Shown here: positions 1 to 10,674 of the stretch, piece by piece
How the letters are laid out: every line of letters starts with the position of its first letter
Position numbering within the stretch: position 1 is the stretch's first letter
Position numbers and translations under genes: made by a program
Assembly (NCBI RefSeq): GCF_932526225.1
Contig: NC_064044.1
Coordinates: 10,968,906-11,032,905 of the forward strand
DNA length: 64,000 bases
Reading direction: 5' to 3'
Origin: Nematostella vectensis
Taxonomy: Eukaryota > Cnidaria > Anthozoa > Actiniaria > Edwardsiidae
The notes under the pieces: generated by a model
Told to the model about the DNA's origin: nothing
What the model saw: the letters and a program-made list of their open reading frames with translations, nothing else
The model's database searches: none

Positions 1-383
1 AGACAGATGAACAGGCAGATATGATGTTGGCAGACAGATGGACAAAAAGAACCTACCACTGGATACTTATAATAATTGGATACTTAAGTTGTATACAGTC
101 GAATAAAGTACAAGTTGATTAAATATATATATATATATATATACATATTAACCTTATTCAAGCCTTTGAGCTTCTTTAGACATATCGCCAATAACTCTCG
201 TGATTCCAATGCACATGAGGCCCAGTTATTAGGAGGCTGTAAATATCTACAATAAAACACAAATAAACCTTGCGATTTAAACGGACCACGTGACTATCAT
301 CGAACTTATAAACACAAACATTTTGAAACGGATGATTATCTGGATTAATTAGAATGACGAGGGGGCTCTGAACATCTACTTGC
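1..383 (-). other. Intron downstream of the NMD3 exon
   Basis: On the minus strand this follows the NMD3 exon donor. It holds an (AT)n run near 127-143 and no recognisable exon. The reading frame that continues past the donor loses all similarity to NMD3, which supports intron status. Confidence 0.6.
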
Positions 384-518
384 CTTTCGCAGTTTTTACA
401 AAAGTATAAAGTGCTCTGTTTAGGAATTCCTTCGGTGATATCGACTTGTGATCGAATACATCCAACACACATGTTTGCACTGTTCGGCGGAGTTGGAAGA
501 CCACATTGGCAACAAAGA
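384..518 (-). CDS. NMD3: NMD3 exon (60S ribosomal subunit export adaptor), one internal exon
   Basis: NMD3 binds nascent 60S subunits and links them to the CRM1 export receptor. This 45-codon exon encodes the start of the N-terminal zinc-ribbon region: CCQCG, then CVGCIRSQVDITEGIPKQ, then FCKNC. Spacing and wording match the conserved NMD3 family. The minus-strand acceptor is TTTTTCCAG (bases 519 upward). The exon ends GAAAG followed by GCAAGT, so the intron appears to use a GC donor instead of GT. The split codon AG|R would give the Arg-Tyr that follows this segment in the family. The initiator exon was not found upstream (519-2050), and the rest of the gene lies beyond the left edge. The gene is divergent to the Kelch-like gene. 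Confidence 0.82.
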
Positions 519-1830
519 CTGGAAAAACAACACGAAAAATAAAATTTCATCATCAGACATAAACAATTTATGCCATGTGCTATTGATAATTGTATGGGGT
601 TAGAGAAAAGCTTTAAAATCTTACATTTTGTGCTGAGGTGCAGCGTTCACAGGATTTTCCAAATACTCCATGTTGGATTACTATCGCAAGGTCTTATGGG
701 TATTACAGATGATTGTGCAACTCTTACCACAGGCAACCCGGTGCCATCCAAGTGCGAGGGCAGCATGTGAGATAACATGCTAAGAACATGCCGAGGCTGA
801 GATAGCAGAAAAAAAATTCTTTTTTAGTCCAGATACCCGTTCAGAATGCCCGTTCTAAACATTCTATTCCAACCATTCCCATTTCATAATGATAAGAAAA
901 AAATGGACCCTTATATACATTAAAATTTAATAACATCGTTTAGAACATATTCATCCTTTAAAAAAAAGAAGAACGGCCCAGCCTCAACTGAAAATTAGAC
1001 GTTCTTATATATTTAAAAAAATAGTGTTTCGATTAAGCGATATAGAAAACGCACTTTTTCTATATTTTGTGCTCTTTTCTTTTAAATCTCGAATGTGTTG
1101 ATGTGTGGGATGAGAACACAGCTGAGTATACTGTTGTCCCTCGATCGCATATTCTATAGCTGTGAAGGTCGCCTAGGAACCAGAATCGATAATCAATTTC
1201 AGGAAATAGCCTTGGCCAATATCTTTTACCCTTTCAATTGGCAAATAGTCATGAATTGTTCATAATAACACATTTTAAGATAATTGAGAAGACTTTCAAA
1301 AGCATAATTTTTCCATGGCAACGATCCTCCGGTTTTAAATTCTTCATAATTAATCCGTGATAAATTTCCTTTTCTTCGCTCTTGGAAATTTACGAGGACC
1401 TATAGTGTTAAAATGATGTAAACGCTAAAATAAAATGTTCCACAAGGATTTTGGGATTAAATAAAAAGAAAAACCTAGCGTTTTTTTTTGCAATTCTATT
1501 TCCCGATGAAGAAAACAATGGGATCTGATGTGAAAAACAAGGCGTGTTTTTAAAGCTATGTAAACTGGCAGGTCCTTCACGATATTAGCGACTTGCGATT
1601 GTGCGTTTGTTGGATCATTTCCGAATTTGAACGAACACGTTTTCACCATAAACAAACAATTAGGCGTCTCCCTGACAGAGGCAAACGAGACTAAAGATAC
1701 CAGAAAATAATATCGATTACTAGATACTTTCGATCCTTTTTAGGAGAAAAAAAATTATTTTAAAAGAGATGAATATTTCGTTCGAGCCTTCAATGTTATA
1801 ACCAGCGGCGGGACGCAAATAATTATACCT
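519..1830. other. Region between NMD3 exon and Kelch-like promoter
   Basis: I see no supported coding exon here. It should contain the first NMD3 exon and/or 5' UTR on the minus strand, but no ATG with a convincing NMD3-like N terminus and phase-compatible donor was found. Confidence 0.45.
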
Positions 1831-1831
1831 C

Positions 1832-2042
1832 AAAATTAACCAATCAGAATCTCGTTAACTCATTGTTTGTTCTAAATTATTCCCAAAACTGGCCAATCAG
1901 CGCACGTGTAAGTTTATCTCCCTTGAAGACTTTGTCCATAACAAAACAGACAAAAGGAAGTCTACTGTGTTCTTCGAGAAACCTGCTAATGGTTTCTGCA
2001 TAACAAGACAAGAAAGCAACCAATATAACTCCTTAAGGGTGA
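1832..2042 (+). promoter_or_regulatory. Probable promoter and 5' UTR of the Kelch-like gene
   Basis: Two CCAATCAG boxes (near 1840 and 1893), the second followed directly by GCGCACGTG, which contains a CACGTG E-box, lie 150-210 bases before the start codon. CCAATCAG is the classic NF-Y site. No clear TATA box was seen. The divergent NMD3 gene lies on the other side, so sharing of promoter elements is possible but unproven. Confidence 0.45.
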
Positions 2043-2234
2043 ATGGCGAGCCATGGCGTCTCACCGAAGATTCCAGATTCCAAATCATTCAAACGAAGCC
2101 TTGCAAATGATGAACGAACTTCGGAAAAAGCGCGAACTTTGCGACGTCCTGCTGCATGTCGGGGGTCGCGAATTTCGAGGCCATCGTATTGTGCTGGCCG
2201 GAGCGAGCTCGTATCTTCGAGCAATGTTCACTAA
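2043..2234 (+). other. Overlapping upstream ORF at the Kelch-like start codon
   Basis: An ATG at 2043, ten bases before the main ATG at 2053, opens a 63-codon frame that ends inside the main coding region. The two starts lie in a near-perfect 10-bp duplication (ATGGCGAGCC then ATGGCGTCTC), so both frames begin Met-Ala-Ser-His. The main start has the stronger context (GCCATGG). The peptide itself shows no similarity; if used, it would act on translation of the main frame. Confidence 0.35.
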
Positions 2235-5200
2235 TGGCATGCTAGAAAGTGGTATGCGAGATATTAAGCTTCAAGGAATCGATCCCGCAGTCATGGAAAT
2301 CTTACTTGACTTTGTTTACACTGGGATTGTGGATATATCTGTTGAAAACGTGCAGGCTTTGCTGTCTGGCGCGACACTGTTGAATCTACAAACTTTGAGT
2401 CAAGCATGCTGTAGTTTCCTTCAAACTCATTTAGACGCTTCAAACTGCCTTGGTATTCGCGCCTTCGCGGATCTGTATTCCTGTACAGAGCTAGAGAATG
2501 CTGCTTTTAAGTATATCTGCCAGCATTTTCTTGATGTTATAAAATGCGACGAATTTCTACAGCTACCGTATCGCGATTTGAAAAGCCTTTTGGAAAGTGA
2601 CCTCATTCAAGTTCGTACCGAGGATCAAGTTTTTGAAGCCATGGAATCTTGGGTGTATCACGATTTTAAACAAAGAAAAGACTGTTGCTCAGATCTCTTG
2701 GCCCGCATAAGACTCCCTCTCTTATCTCTTGAATTTCTTGAGGAGAGAGTATTTCCTTCTAAGCTTATTAAATCCAGTACTGACTGCCAACTCCTGTTGG
2801 CACGTGTTCTTAACGAGACCTCACGCAATCTTCCACCATACATGACAACTCAACGTGCCCAGCCTCTCTCGATTTACGTCATAGGCGGGCGTAATGCATT
2901 AGACTGCCAATTAGCCACTTTGGAGAGATATGACGTCCTTGCAGACGAATGGGTATCGATGGAAAACATGAAACATGCTCGTACAGCTGTTGGTGCTTGC
3001 AGCCTAAATGGTCTATTGTATGTTGTCGGCGGTGAATGTGCAGTTAACTCGCCGCATGACGACACTATGTATGTGCGGTATATGGAGTGCTATGACCCTA
3101 TTGTTAGACAATGGATACTCTTGGCAGATATTGCAATCCAGAGGTCATTTGTGTCGGTTGTGGCAGCAAATGGTTATTTGTATGCTGTTGGTGGTGAAGA
3201 CAGAACTTGTAGTTATAATTATGTGGAGAGGTATGACCCTAAGAGTAACCACTGGATCACCGTTCAGTCCATGAGGCGGAAAAGATCAGGCGCTGGAGTT
3301 GCTGTATGTGATGGTGAGTGGGTACCCAAGTAGTACAGTCTTTGGTCATAACTTCCTTTTATTTCCCATCAATGTGTACAAGGTGAGGTTTGATAAGCAT
3401 AGCTTACAGACAACCTCAAATATTTATGGTTACCTCAAACACCCTAAATACTACAGTATCTATTTCAGCAAAACTTTCAGGAAGTTTTTTCGAAAACATT
3501 TGCTGCAAGTCAAAATGATTACAAAAACATCTCTTTTTGAAACCCATAAACGAAGAAATCCTTTTGAAACTTCCATTCCCTGTTTCAACATCAAGTGATA
3601 TGCCCTTTAGCTATTTTAATTTTATATGAGAAAGACTTTATTTTCTATATATTTTTTTCATTTCCTAGTACTGTTTGAAGTGCATACAGTAGCTCAACCG
3701 GCCTGTACCGGCTTTGGGAAGTACCCACAACCCCAAAAATTCATAAATTCAAACTAAACACAACAAGATGAAGATACTCAGGCATCAGTCTAAGGGATAA
3801 ATGGTCTTGAAGATATGCATCCAACCAAGGTGTTGGCAACTACTCTTAAGCCAAATAATAGCACAGGTTCTTTGACAAATTTCAAATCGAACAAGGAAAG
3901 AAAAGCAGAATCACCCCTCTCAATAAAACGCTCAAAATACAACACAAGGGAGAGAGATCAGCAAACACAGCTCAAGACACAAATAGATACCTTTATTCTG
4001 ATCCTCCAGGTTCATTTCCATGGCCTCAAAACACAATGTTCACTCCTTGAAGGCTTGTAAAACCACGAAGATGCCTTTACGGATTGAAAAGCATTCTGGG
4101 AGATCCAGGGAAAAATTCACGAGGGGAGGGCCAGTCAACACTCCTCTCCCCAAAGTCAGATGGTTTTTTATAAGTCTTTTCACCCCCAAGCCAAACAAAT
4201 CAATTCCAGGTCATACAGACCCAGAATAGCAGTGTAAACAATTTTGGAATCAATTTGGTTTCAGAAAAGACAGCATTTAGGAGAGCTGTGGTGATTCATT
4301 AGAAAATTATTTTCTCATCCAGGCAAAGTCAAACAAGAAAAAATCATCATGAATCCACCTTTGCTTGCAAATATCCATAAGCAAAGCACTCAATTATGCC
4401 CCAAAAGACTTCATGATATCCTGAGACACTCTCCTAATATGCTCATAGCTGTATTTTTGATGAAAAATACAAGCAACCATCAACTTGTGCTGGCTTCAGC
4501 ACAACGACGAGGGATTAAAAGTGGGGACCGCAAAGCACTGTTGGAAAGCTTGGATACCGCCTACTATGTGCAGCTGTGTTTGACTTTGACGGGCTGTATA
4601 AAACTCAGAATAGGGGGGGAGGTATCTGTTTTCAGTCTGTTTTTTGTAAATTCAGCTTCACCGGTTTACTGTATGTGGAATCCTATATTGACTGAATCAT
4701 ACTGTTCATCATATTTGTTTTAACCCAGATAGATAAAGCCCATAACATGCAACTGGGCTTATCAAATGTACACAGAATACATACTCAGTAAAGAAAACTC
4801 GAATTTAAGAAGCATTATTTGGTATGAATTGTCTCCAAAGTCTAATTTCCTATGGAAAGTTGATCCGATTTGCGTGACGCGTGGTTTTGTAGGCTATGAA
4901 AACCCCATGCATGTGAATTAAATTCGTTTAAATCATGCTGAAATTTAATCCATCCTACAATTAAATCGACTCGGTTATATTTCTACGATATCAAACAATG
5001 CTGGGTAAGTTATATTTTTCAAAATGATGGGAGTTCTAAACATTCAGAAACAAAACATTAGTGTCACTCAAGTCGGATTCACGAACTTTAAGAAGCATAA
5101 ATTAATATAAATAGTCTTCAGAGATTTGGTTAATCTCCTATGGAAAGATGATAGCTTGTTAATGACATCTCATAGATGTGTTATATTTGCCATTGTGGTT

Positions 5201-8200
5201 ATTTAGGCAGAGTACTGCTACTTTTTGAACCAAATATACAGTATTCCCTGTTTAGATGGCAATGATTTTACATTTAACAACTCCAACAATTCTTTAATAA
5301 CCTTTTTCATAAAAATGACAGGCTTATTCTTGCTTGCTGATTTACTAATATCAGATAACAAAAATAAATGTAGCCTCATTCCATTAGCTTATCATATTTT
5401 TCTGTGGTAAATTTTAACTATTTGACTGATGCCTTTGCACCTTCATAACTGTATTCTGTATATTATAAACATTCCTTTTTTGGAATGCATACTGTATATA
5501 ACTGATATACCATCTCTAATACCTCATCACGGTGCTAATGCAAGCAAAATTTGATGGTTGCTTATTTTTACATAAAAAATACAGCTACTGTATTAGCATA
5601 TTTGACTGGTCGTTTCCTGCCGAATTTTTCCGCAATGTCCCACAATATCCTTTACAATCTGTAATGGAAGCAAGGTGATTCCAGAATCCTTCATGGAGTG
5701 GACACTGTGTTTTGAGACCATGGAAATTGACCTGAAGGATCAGAATAAGGGTATATCTATTTGTGCCTTGAGTTGTGTTTTGCTGTTCTTCTTCCATTGT
5801 ATGGTATTTCGAGCGTTTTGTTTTTCCTTGTTCGATTTGAAATATGTCTAAAAATCTGAGATGTGGCTGAAGAGTAGTTGCTATCACCCTTGAAGGTGTC
5901 TTGCTACCTTCAAGACCTTTTATTCCTTAGACTGATGCCTTAGTATCTTATGAAAATTTTGGGTTGTGGGTACCTCTCACGGCCGGTACAGGCCGGTTGA
6001 GGTGTCAATGGATTAATCACTTTCGATGTCGATTTCAACTCTAAAGGCATTCCTGTATAATTTTTCAAACTTTGAAAAAAAAAATTAATGGCGTTGCAAT
6101 CAGTGTCATCTATTTTTACCCTAAATTATCAAGGGATACGATTTTTATCCGTGGGCTCCTGAAAGTTTTTTAAAATTTCATTAAAATGAATTATCTATTA
6201 ACAACTTCCCCACTAATTGTTTGTGCCTTTTTATTGTTTTTTTTTTTATGTTATAACATTTAATTAAAATGAATTTATTTTTAGCTTAAAATTCTTTGGG
6301 CTGGTATATGTTAATGATTTTCATGTTCATGGAATATGCTACAGTAGATAGAATACAGACTAAAGAATTAATTTTTACTGTACTACTCAAAACATTTTAC
6401 TTCATATCTCATCTGCTTAAAAAAGATTGAATCGGAGGAATTGGATATTGGAACTAAATTTAAGACACGTTGGCTAAAAAGCGATTTTCAAAACATTGTT
6501 GTACTTTAGCAAAGTCGATTTTCTTTTAGATCTACGCACAAATCTAAAGCGTTTCTACTGAGATACGAATAATTTGAAATCAAGATAGTCTTTGTACATT
6601 TCTAGTTACTTTTCACCTCCCTTCGCGCTTTCTGTTGCAGGCTATAGCCCGACCAATCAGAGAACGTGTATGTTAAGAGCAGTCTGACCAATCAGAGAAC
6701 ACATATGATGGCATTAGCCTGGCCAATCAGAAAACACGTATGATGCGTGCAGCAGTAGCGGCCAGGGCCGTGTTCCTAGAAAGCAGGTTACGCTAACCCA
6801 GGAATGAATTCCCTGGCCAATAAGGAAACGTGTACGAAAGAGCTATTCTGACCAATCAGAATACACATACTATAACAGGATATCTCTCTTTCAGGAAAGA
6901 TCTATGTAGCAGGCGGGTACGATCGCGGCGTGCATAGCGACCGAGCCAGCGTCGAGTGCTACGACCCCGAGAATGATTCTTGGTCGTTCGTGACTGAGCT
7001 CGAGAAAGCTCGGTCGGGTCTCGTGCTTGCCGAGTACAATGGGTGCTTGTATGCATTTGGCGGTCGGAACCGAAGTACTGACCATTACTTTGACCTTGTG
7101 GAAAAATACAACCCTCAAACACATCAGGTAAGGTTATTGTATAGACGACAGGATAGAAAATAACTGAAAGATCATGAGCTGCTCCATCAAAGTGGATTTA
7201 CAAGCAAACGTTACCGTTTAAAACAGAAGTCCCTGCACAACCGGCTGACTCTGAGCCCGACTTTACTAGCCAACTATTCGATCCTCACTGCGTATGGTAG
7301 CCAATCAGTCCCTCCTCCCCCCGTCAGAAACTGCGTATGGTGGCCAATCAGTCCCTCCTCTACCCGTCAGAAACTGCGTATGGTGGCCAATCAGTCCCTC
7401 CTCTCCCCGTCAGAAACTGTGTATGGTAGCCAATCAGTCCCTCCTCTCCCCGTCAGAAACTGCGTATGGTAGCCAATCAGTCCCTCCTCTCCCCGTCAGA
7501 AACTGCGTATGGTGGCCAATCAGTCCCTCCTCTCCCCGTCAGAAACTGCGTATGGTAGCCAATCAGTCCCTCCTCTCCCCGTCAGAAACTGCGTATGGTA
7601 GCCAATCAGTCCCTCCTCTCCCCGTCAGAAACTGCGTATGGTGGCCAATCAGTCCCTCCTCTCCCCGTCAGAAACTGCGTATGGTAGCCAATCAGTCCCT
7701 CCTCTCCCCGTCAGAAACTGTGTATGGTAGCCAATCAGTCCCTCCTCTCCCCGTCAGAAACTGCGTATGGTAGCCAATCAGTCCCTCCTCTCCCCGTCAG
7801 AAACTGCGTATGGTAGTACATCAGTCCCTCCTCTCCCCGTCAGAAACTGCGTATGGTGGCCAATCAGTCCCTCCTCTCCCCGTCAGAAACTGCGTATGGT
7901 AGCCAATCAGTCCCTCCTCTCCCCGTCAGAAACTGCGTATGGTAGCCAATCAGTCCCTCCTCTCCCCGTCAGAAACTGCGTATGGTAGCCAATCAGTCCC
8001 TCCTCTCCCCGTCAGAAACTGCGTATGGTAGCCAATCAGTCCCTCCTCTCCCCGTCAGAAACTGCGTATGGTAGCCAATCAGTCCCTCCTCTCCCCGTCA
8101 GAAACTGCGTATGGTGGCCAATCAGTCCCTCCTCTCCCCGTCAGAAACTGCGTATGGTAGCCAATCAGTCCCTCCTCTCCCCGTCAGAAACTGCGTATGG

Positions 8201-8817
8201 TAGCCAATCAGTCCCTCCTCTCCCCGTCAGAAACTGCGTATGGTGGCCAATCAGTCCCTCCTCTCCCCGTCAGAAACTGCGTATGGTAGCCAATCAGTCC
8301 CTCCTCTCCCCGTCAGAAACTGCGTATGGTGGCCAATCAGTCCCTCCTCTCCCCGTCAGAAACTGCGTATGGTAGCCAATCAGTCCCTCCTCCCCCCGTC
8401 AGAAACTGCGTATGGTGGCCAATCAGTCCCTCCTCTCCCCGTCAGAGATTACGTATGTTGTCAATCACTCCCTACCCTCCCTGTCAGAAACTGATAGCCA
8501 ATCGGTCCATACCCTTTCTCGTCGCCAGCCTTCTCCTCTCTCCACTAAAACTTTCTCCAATAAACTGAAGTTCAAAAGTGAAACTTGTTCTAAACCTGTT
8601 ATTCTTGTTTCAACAGTGGACCCCCGTGGCCCCTATGCTGACCCCGCGAGCCTGGCCCTCCGCCGCAGTGCATGACGGGAAGATCTATCTGCTCGGCGGT
8701 TTCGATGGCGCAAGCCGCCTGGCGAGTGCGGAGGTCTACGACCCTGAGCTGGACACGTGGAGTTACATACGGGATATGCACGTGTCACGTGCCGGATGCG
8801 GCGCCGCTGTTTTGTAA
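2053..8817 (+). CDS. BTB-BACK-Kelch (Kelch-like/KLHL) protein, three exons, complete
   Basis: Exons 2053-3313, 6895-7127 and 8617-8817 join to 564 codons plus TAA. Junctions are GATG/gtgagt to ttcag/GAAAG (phase 1) and CATCAG/gtaagg to caacag/TGG (phase 0). A BTB domain spans about residues 22-132 (CDVLLHVGGREFRGHRIVLA), BACK about 137-240 (NCLGIRAFADLYSC), and six Kelch blades run from about 272 to the end, each with a Gly-Gly pair (VIGGRN, VVGGEC, AVGGED, VAGGYD, AFGGRN, LLGGFD). Family members are substrate adaptors of CUL3 ubiquitin ligases: BTB binds CUL3 and the Kelch propeller binds the substrate. The BACK region recalls KLHL20-type proteins, but I cannot assign an ortholog. The start at 2053 has a good Kozak context. 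Intron 1 holds a fold-back element and intron 2 a CCAAT minisatellite. Confidence 0.93.
3692..6002. mobile_element. Fold-back element with long terminal inverted repeats, in Kelch intron 1
   Basis: The outer ends are inverted copies: CTCAACCGGCCTGTACCGG at 3693 and CCGGTACAGGCCGGTTGAG near 5983-6001. Similarity continues inward for about 400 bases on each side (compare 3955-4060 with 5690-5790 in reverse complement). The middle about 1.4 kb shows no transposase. This fits a non-autonomous DNA transposon; target duplications were not resolved. Short open frames in both arms are mirror images of each other and are not genes. Confidence 0.75.
6640..6880 (+). repeat. Diverged CCAAT-containing repeats just before Kelch exon 2
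   Basis: About five degenerate copies of a unit with the core GACCAATCAGAGAACACGTATG lie immediately before the exon at 6895. The words CCAATCAG and CGTATGRTG are shared with the 43-bp array in the next intron, so the two may be related. Confidence 0.6.
6768..6825 (+). repeat. Partial copy of an inverted-repeat element
   Basis: The words GTTCCTAGAAAGCAGGTTA and CCAGGAATGAATTCCCT match the left end of the element at 55678-55806. Only one end is present here. Confidence 0.4.
7288..8510 (+). repeat. 43-bp minisatellite, about 28 units, each with a CCAAT box
   Basis: The unit is CGTATGGTAGCCAATCAGTC plus CCTCCTCTCCCCGTCAGAAACTG, with near-perfect copies and alternating GTAGCC/GTGGCC variants. 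One unit near 7815 has lost the CCAAT (AGTACATCAG). The last two or three units (8440-8510) are degraded. The array fills most of Kelch intron 2 and ends about 110 bases before the acceptor at 8616. All forward frames are open because the unit lacks stops; this is a repeat artefact, not a gene. Confidence 0.97.
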
Positions 8818-10674
8818 TGTCACTTCCGTTTGAACAGGAAGATACAAAGCTTGTTTTTTAGACTATAAGAAGATTTCCTATGACGCAACGTCCGGTGAAG
8901 GCGGTGAAGGCGCAAGTTCGTACCCGTGCTGTAGCAACTCGGGAATCTCCCAGGATTTTATTTTTTTTTTTCTAGAATATTGAGTCACAATGAAAATAAT
9001 TCACGGACGTGCACAGATTTCCTTTGAGTTAAACTGGAATTGAAAGCTTTTGTGTAAAGAGGAAAAGTTTTCCGCCATCTATTTGTTTAATTTTTATGGT
9101 TTTAAAGCAAGTTAAGAATGAAAGTGTGTTATCTTTATTTAAAAGCTGTATATATTTGTAAAATCTGTATATAAATATGAATCGTGTTTTTGAGTTTTGA
9201 GTTGCTATCGTATTCTGTCAAAGCATGCATAAAGTCCAACAGACGCGAAAAATGGGCGAAATACTATTGTATGCTCACGCAGGGAATGATGTACTGTAAT
9301 ATTCTTAGTTGGGGGAGGGGAGGAAAGCATTACGGGCCAAAAAATACTACAGCCTTAGCCTCCTCCGTAGAGGAACCCCGCATCGAAAAAAAATAACCCG
9401 CTTTTTTCAAGAGATGCCTATGGACGAGACTACTACAACCGTTTGCTGAGCAGCGTTGAGTTTATAAATAATGATCCATGCTTTCTTATCCAAGAGTAAA
9501 GCTAGGAATTCTTTCTGAATTTGCAGCTGCGGCAAGACTGAAAGTCCATATAACCTTTCTGAGTTGATAGACTTTGTCAATTCTTTATATTTTCATCTTC
9601 TAAATGGTATGTGGTTCTTATGGACCCTATAAAACACGCGTTTGCGCGAATAACTCAAATCTGTTATATTGAGGTGTTTTGGTCAACCTTCGGAAAAAAG
9701 GCCGTGAACTGAAAGGTCCTGTCATTTGTGACGTAGATGAAGATGTCAACCATGAGAAAACAAGCGCGCGCTAAACCGTTTCCCGTCCTCATATCTACTT
9801 AGTTATTGCTGAAAAACGTTGTGTGGTTACAACTTTTACCGCCGTCTTTATATCTCAACCCGGTAGTCAAATGATCATTTAACTTCAGGAAACAAATCTG
9901 CAGCATTTAGCAGATATTTTGTGGTCTATGAATTGTTTTTGCATTGTGCGCGCGCGCTGCATTCGCAATCAAGAATGGCGACATTCTCACGAGCGCGCGC
10001 TGTTTTTGAAACCTACAACAAAACGATATGTTTTTTTTTCGCATACATATCTCGACTTTAAATTATTCTTCGCTTTATTGTGGGAAGCATTGCAATAGAA
10101 AATAATTCGCCAATATTTTGTGGTATTGATCTCTCTAAATTTTAACGGATTTAAAATACGTTGTTTCAGATTTTCCCGCCAAAACTTGGAATTATTCACT
10201 CGATTCAATCTTCTTTCGCGCGGCCAGGAAAAATTTCAAAGATCTGTAGAAAATTCAAATTTTAATCAAATTCAATTCCCTTTTCAGAATTTGAAGGTTT
10301 ATCTATGCTTTGTTTTGGCTAGATTGATATAAGTGAAAGGTTTTAAGAACTTGAAGTGTATTTATGGCTAACAATAGAATCCCGACGGAAGGCTAATTAT
10401 TGCCAGATTTAACAAACTTAACAAGGTTTCCAATATAAGATCATTTTTACAGAAGCCAACATTATCATAGGCATTATTTTATTCCGCATTTTACATTTCA
10501 TTTCAAGGCGTTTGTGAAGGTATAACAAAGTGATATTTTCATTCGTTTGAGGGTAACCATTTCATCTTTGCTCTAACTCAGATGTTGCTTTTGCCCTCCA
10601 CTTTCTGGCATTTGTTGCACGCTTGCTTCCATCGAGTTCTCAGTCCACCATAACAGATTCATATTTTTTGTCTC
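8818..10674. other. Intergenic: 3' end of Kelch gene and region to the next gene
   Basis: Contains the presumed 3' UTR of the Kelch gene and, on the minus strand, the 3' flank of the peptide gene at 10675, with an AATAAA signal at about 10476-10481. Alternating GCGCGC stretches occur near 9950 and 9990. No coding exon recognised. Confidence 0.5.

Noticed and set aside
3815-5887. Two similar short frames (SKYNTRERDQQ and SKYHTMEEEQQ)
   Set aside because: They lie in the two inverted arms of the fold-back element and are mirror copies, not genes.
7288-8510. Possible CRISPR array
   Set aside because: Units are contiguous with no unique spacers, and the genome is animal.
7294-8675. Long open frames repeating MVANQSLLSPSETAYGSQSV
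   Set aside because: They are read-through of the 43-bp minisatellite, which lacks stops in every forward frame. They lie in an intron with good splice sites on both sides.
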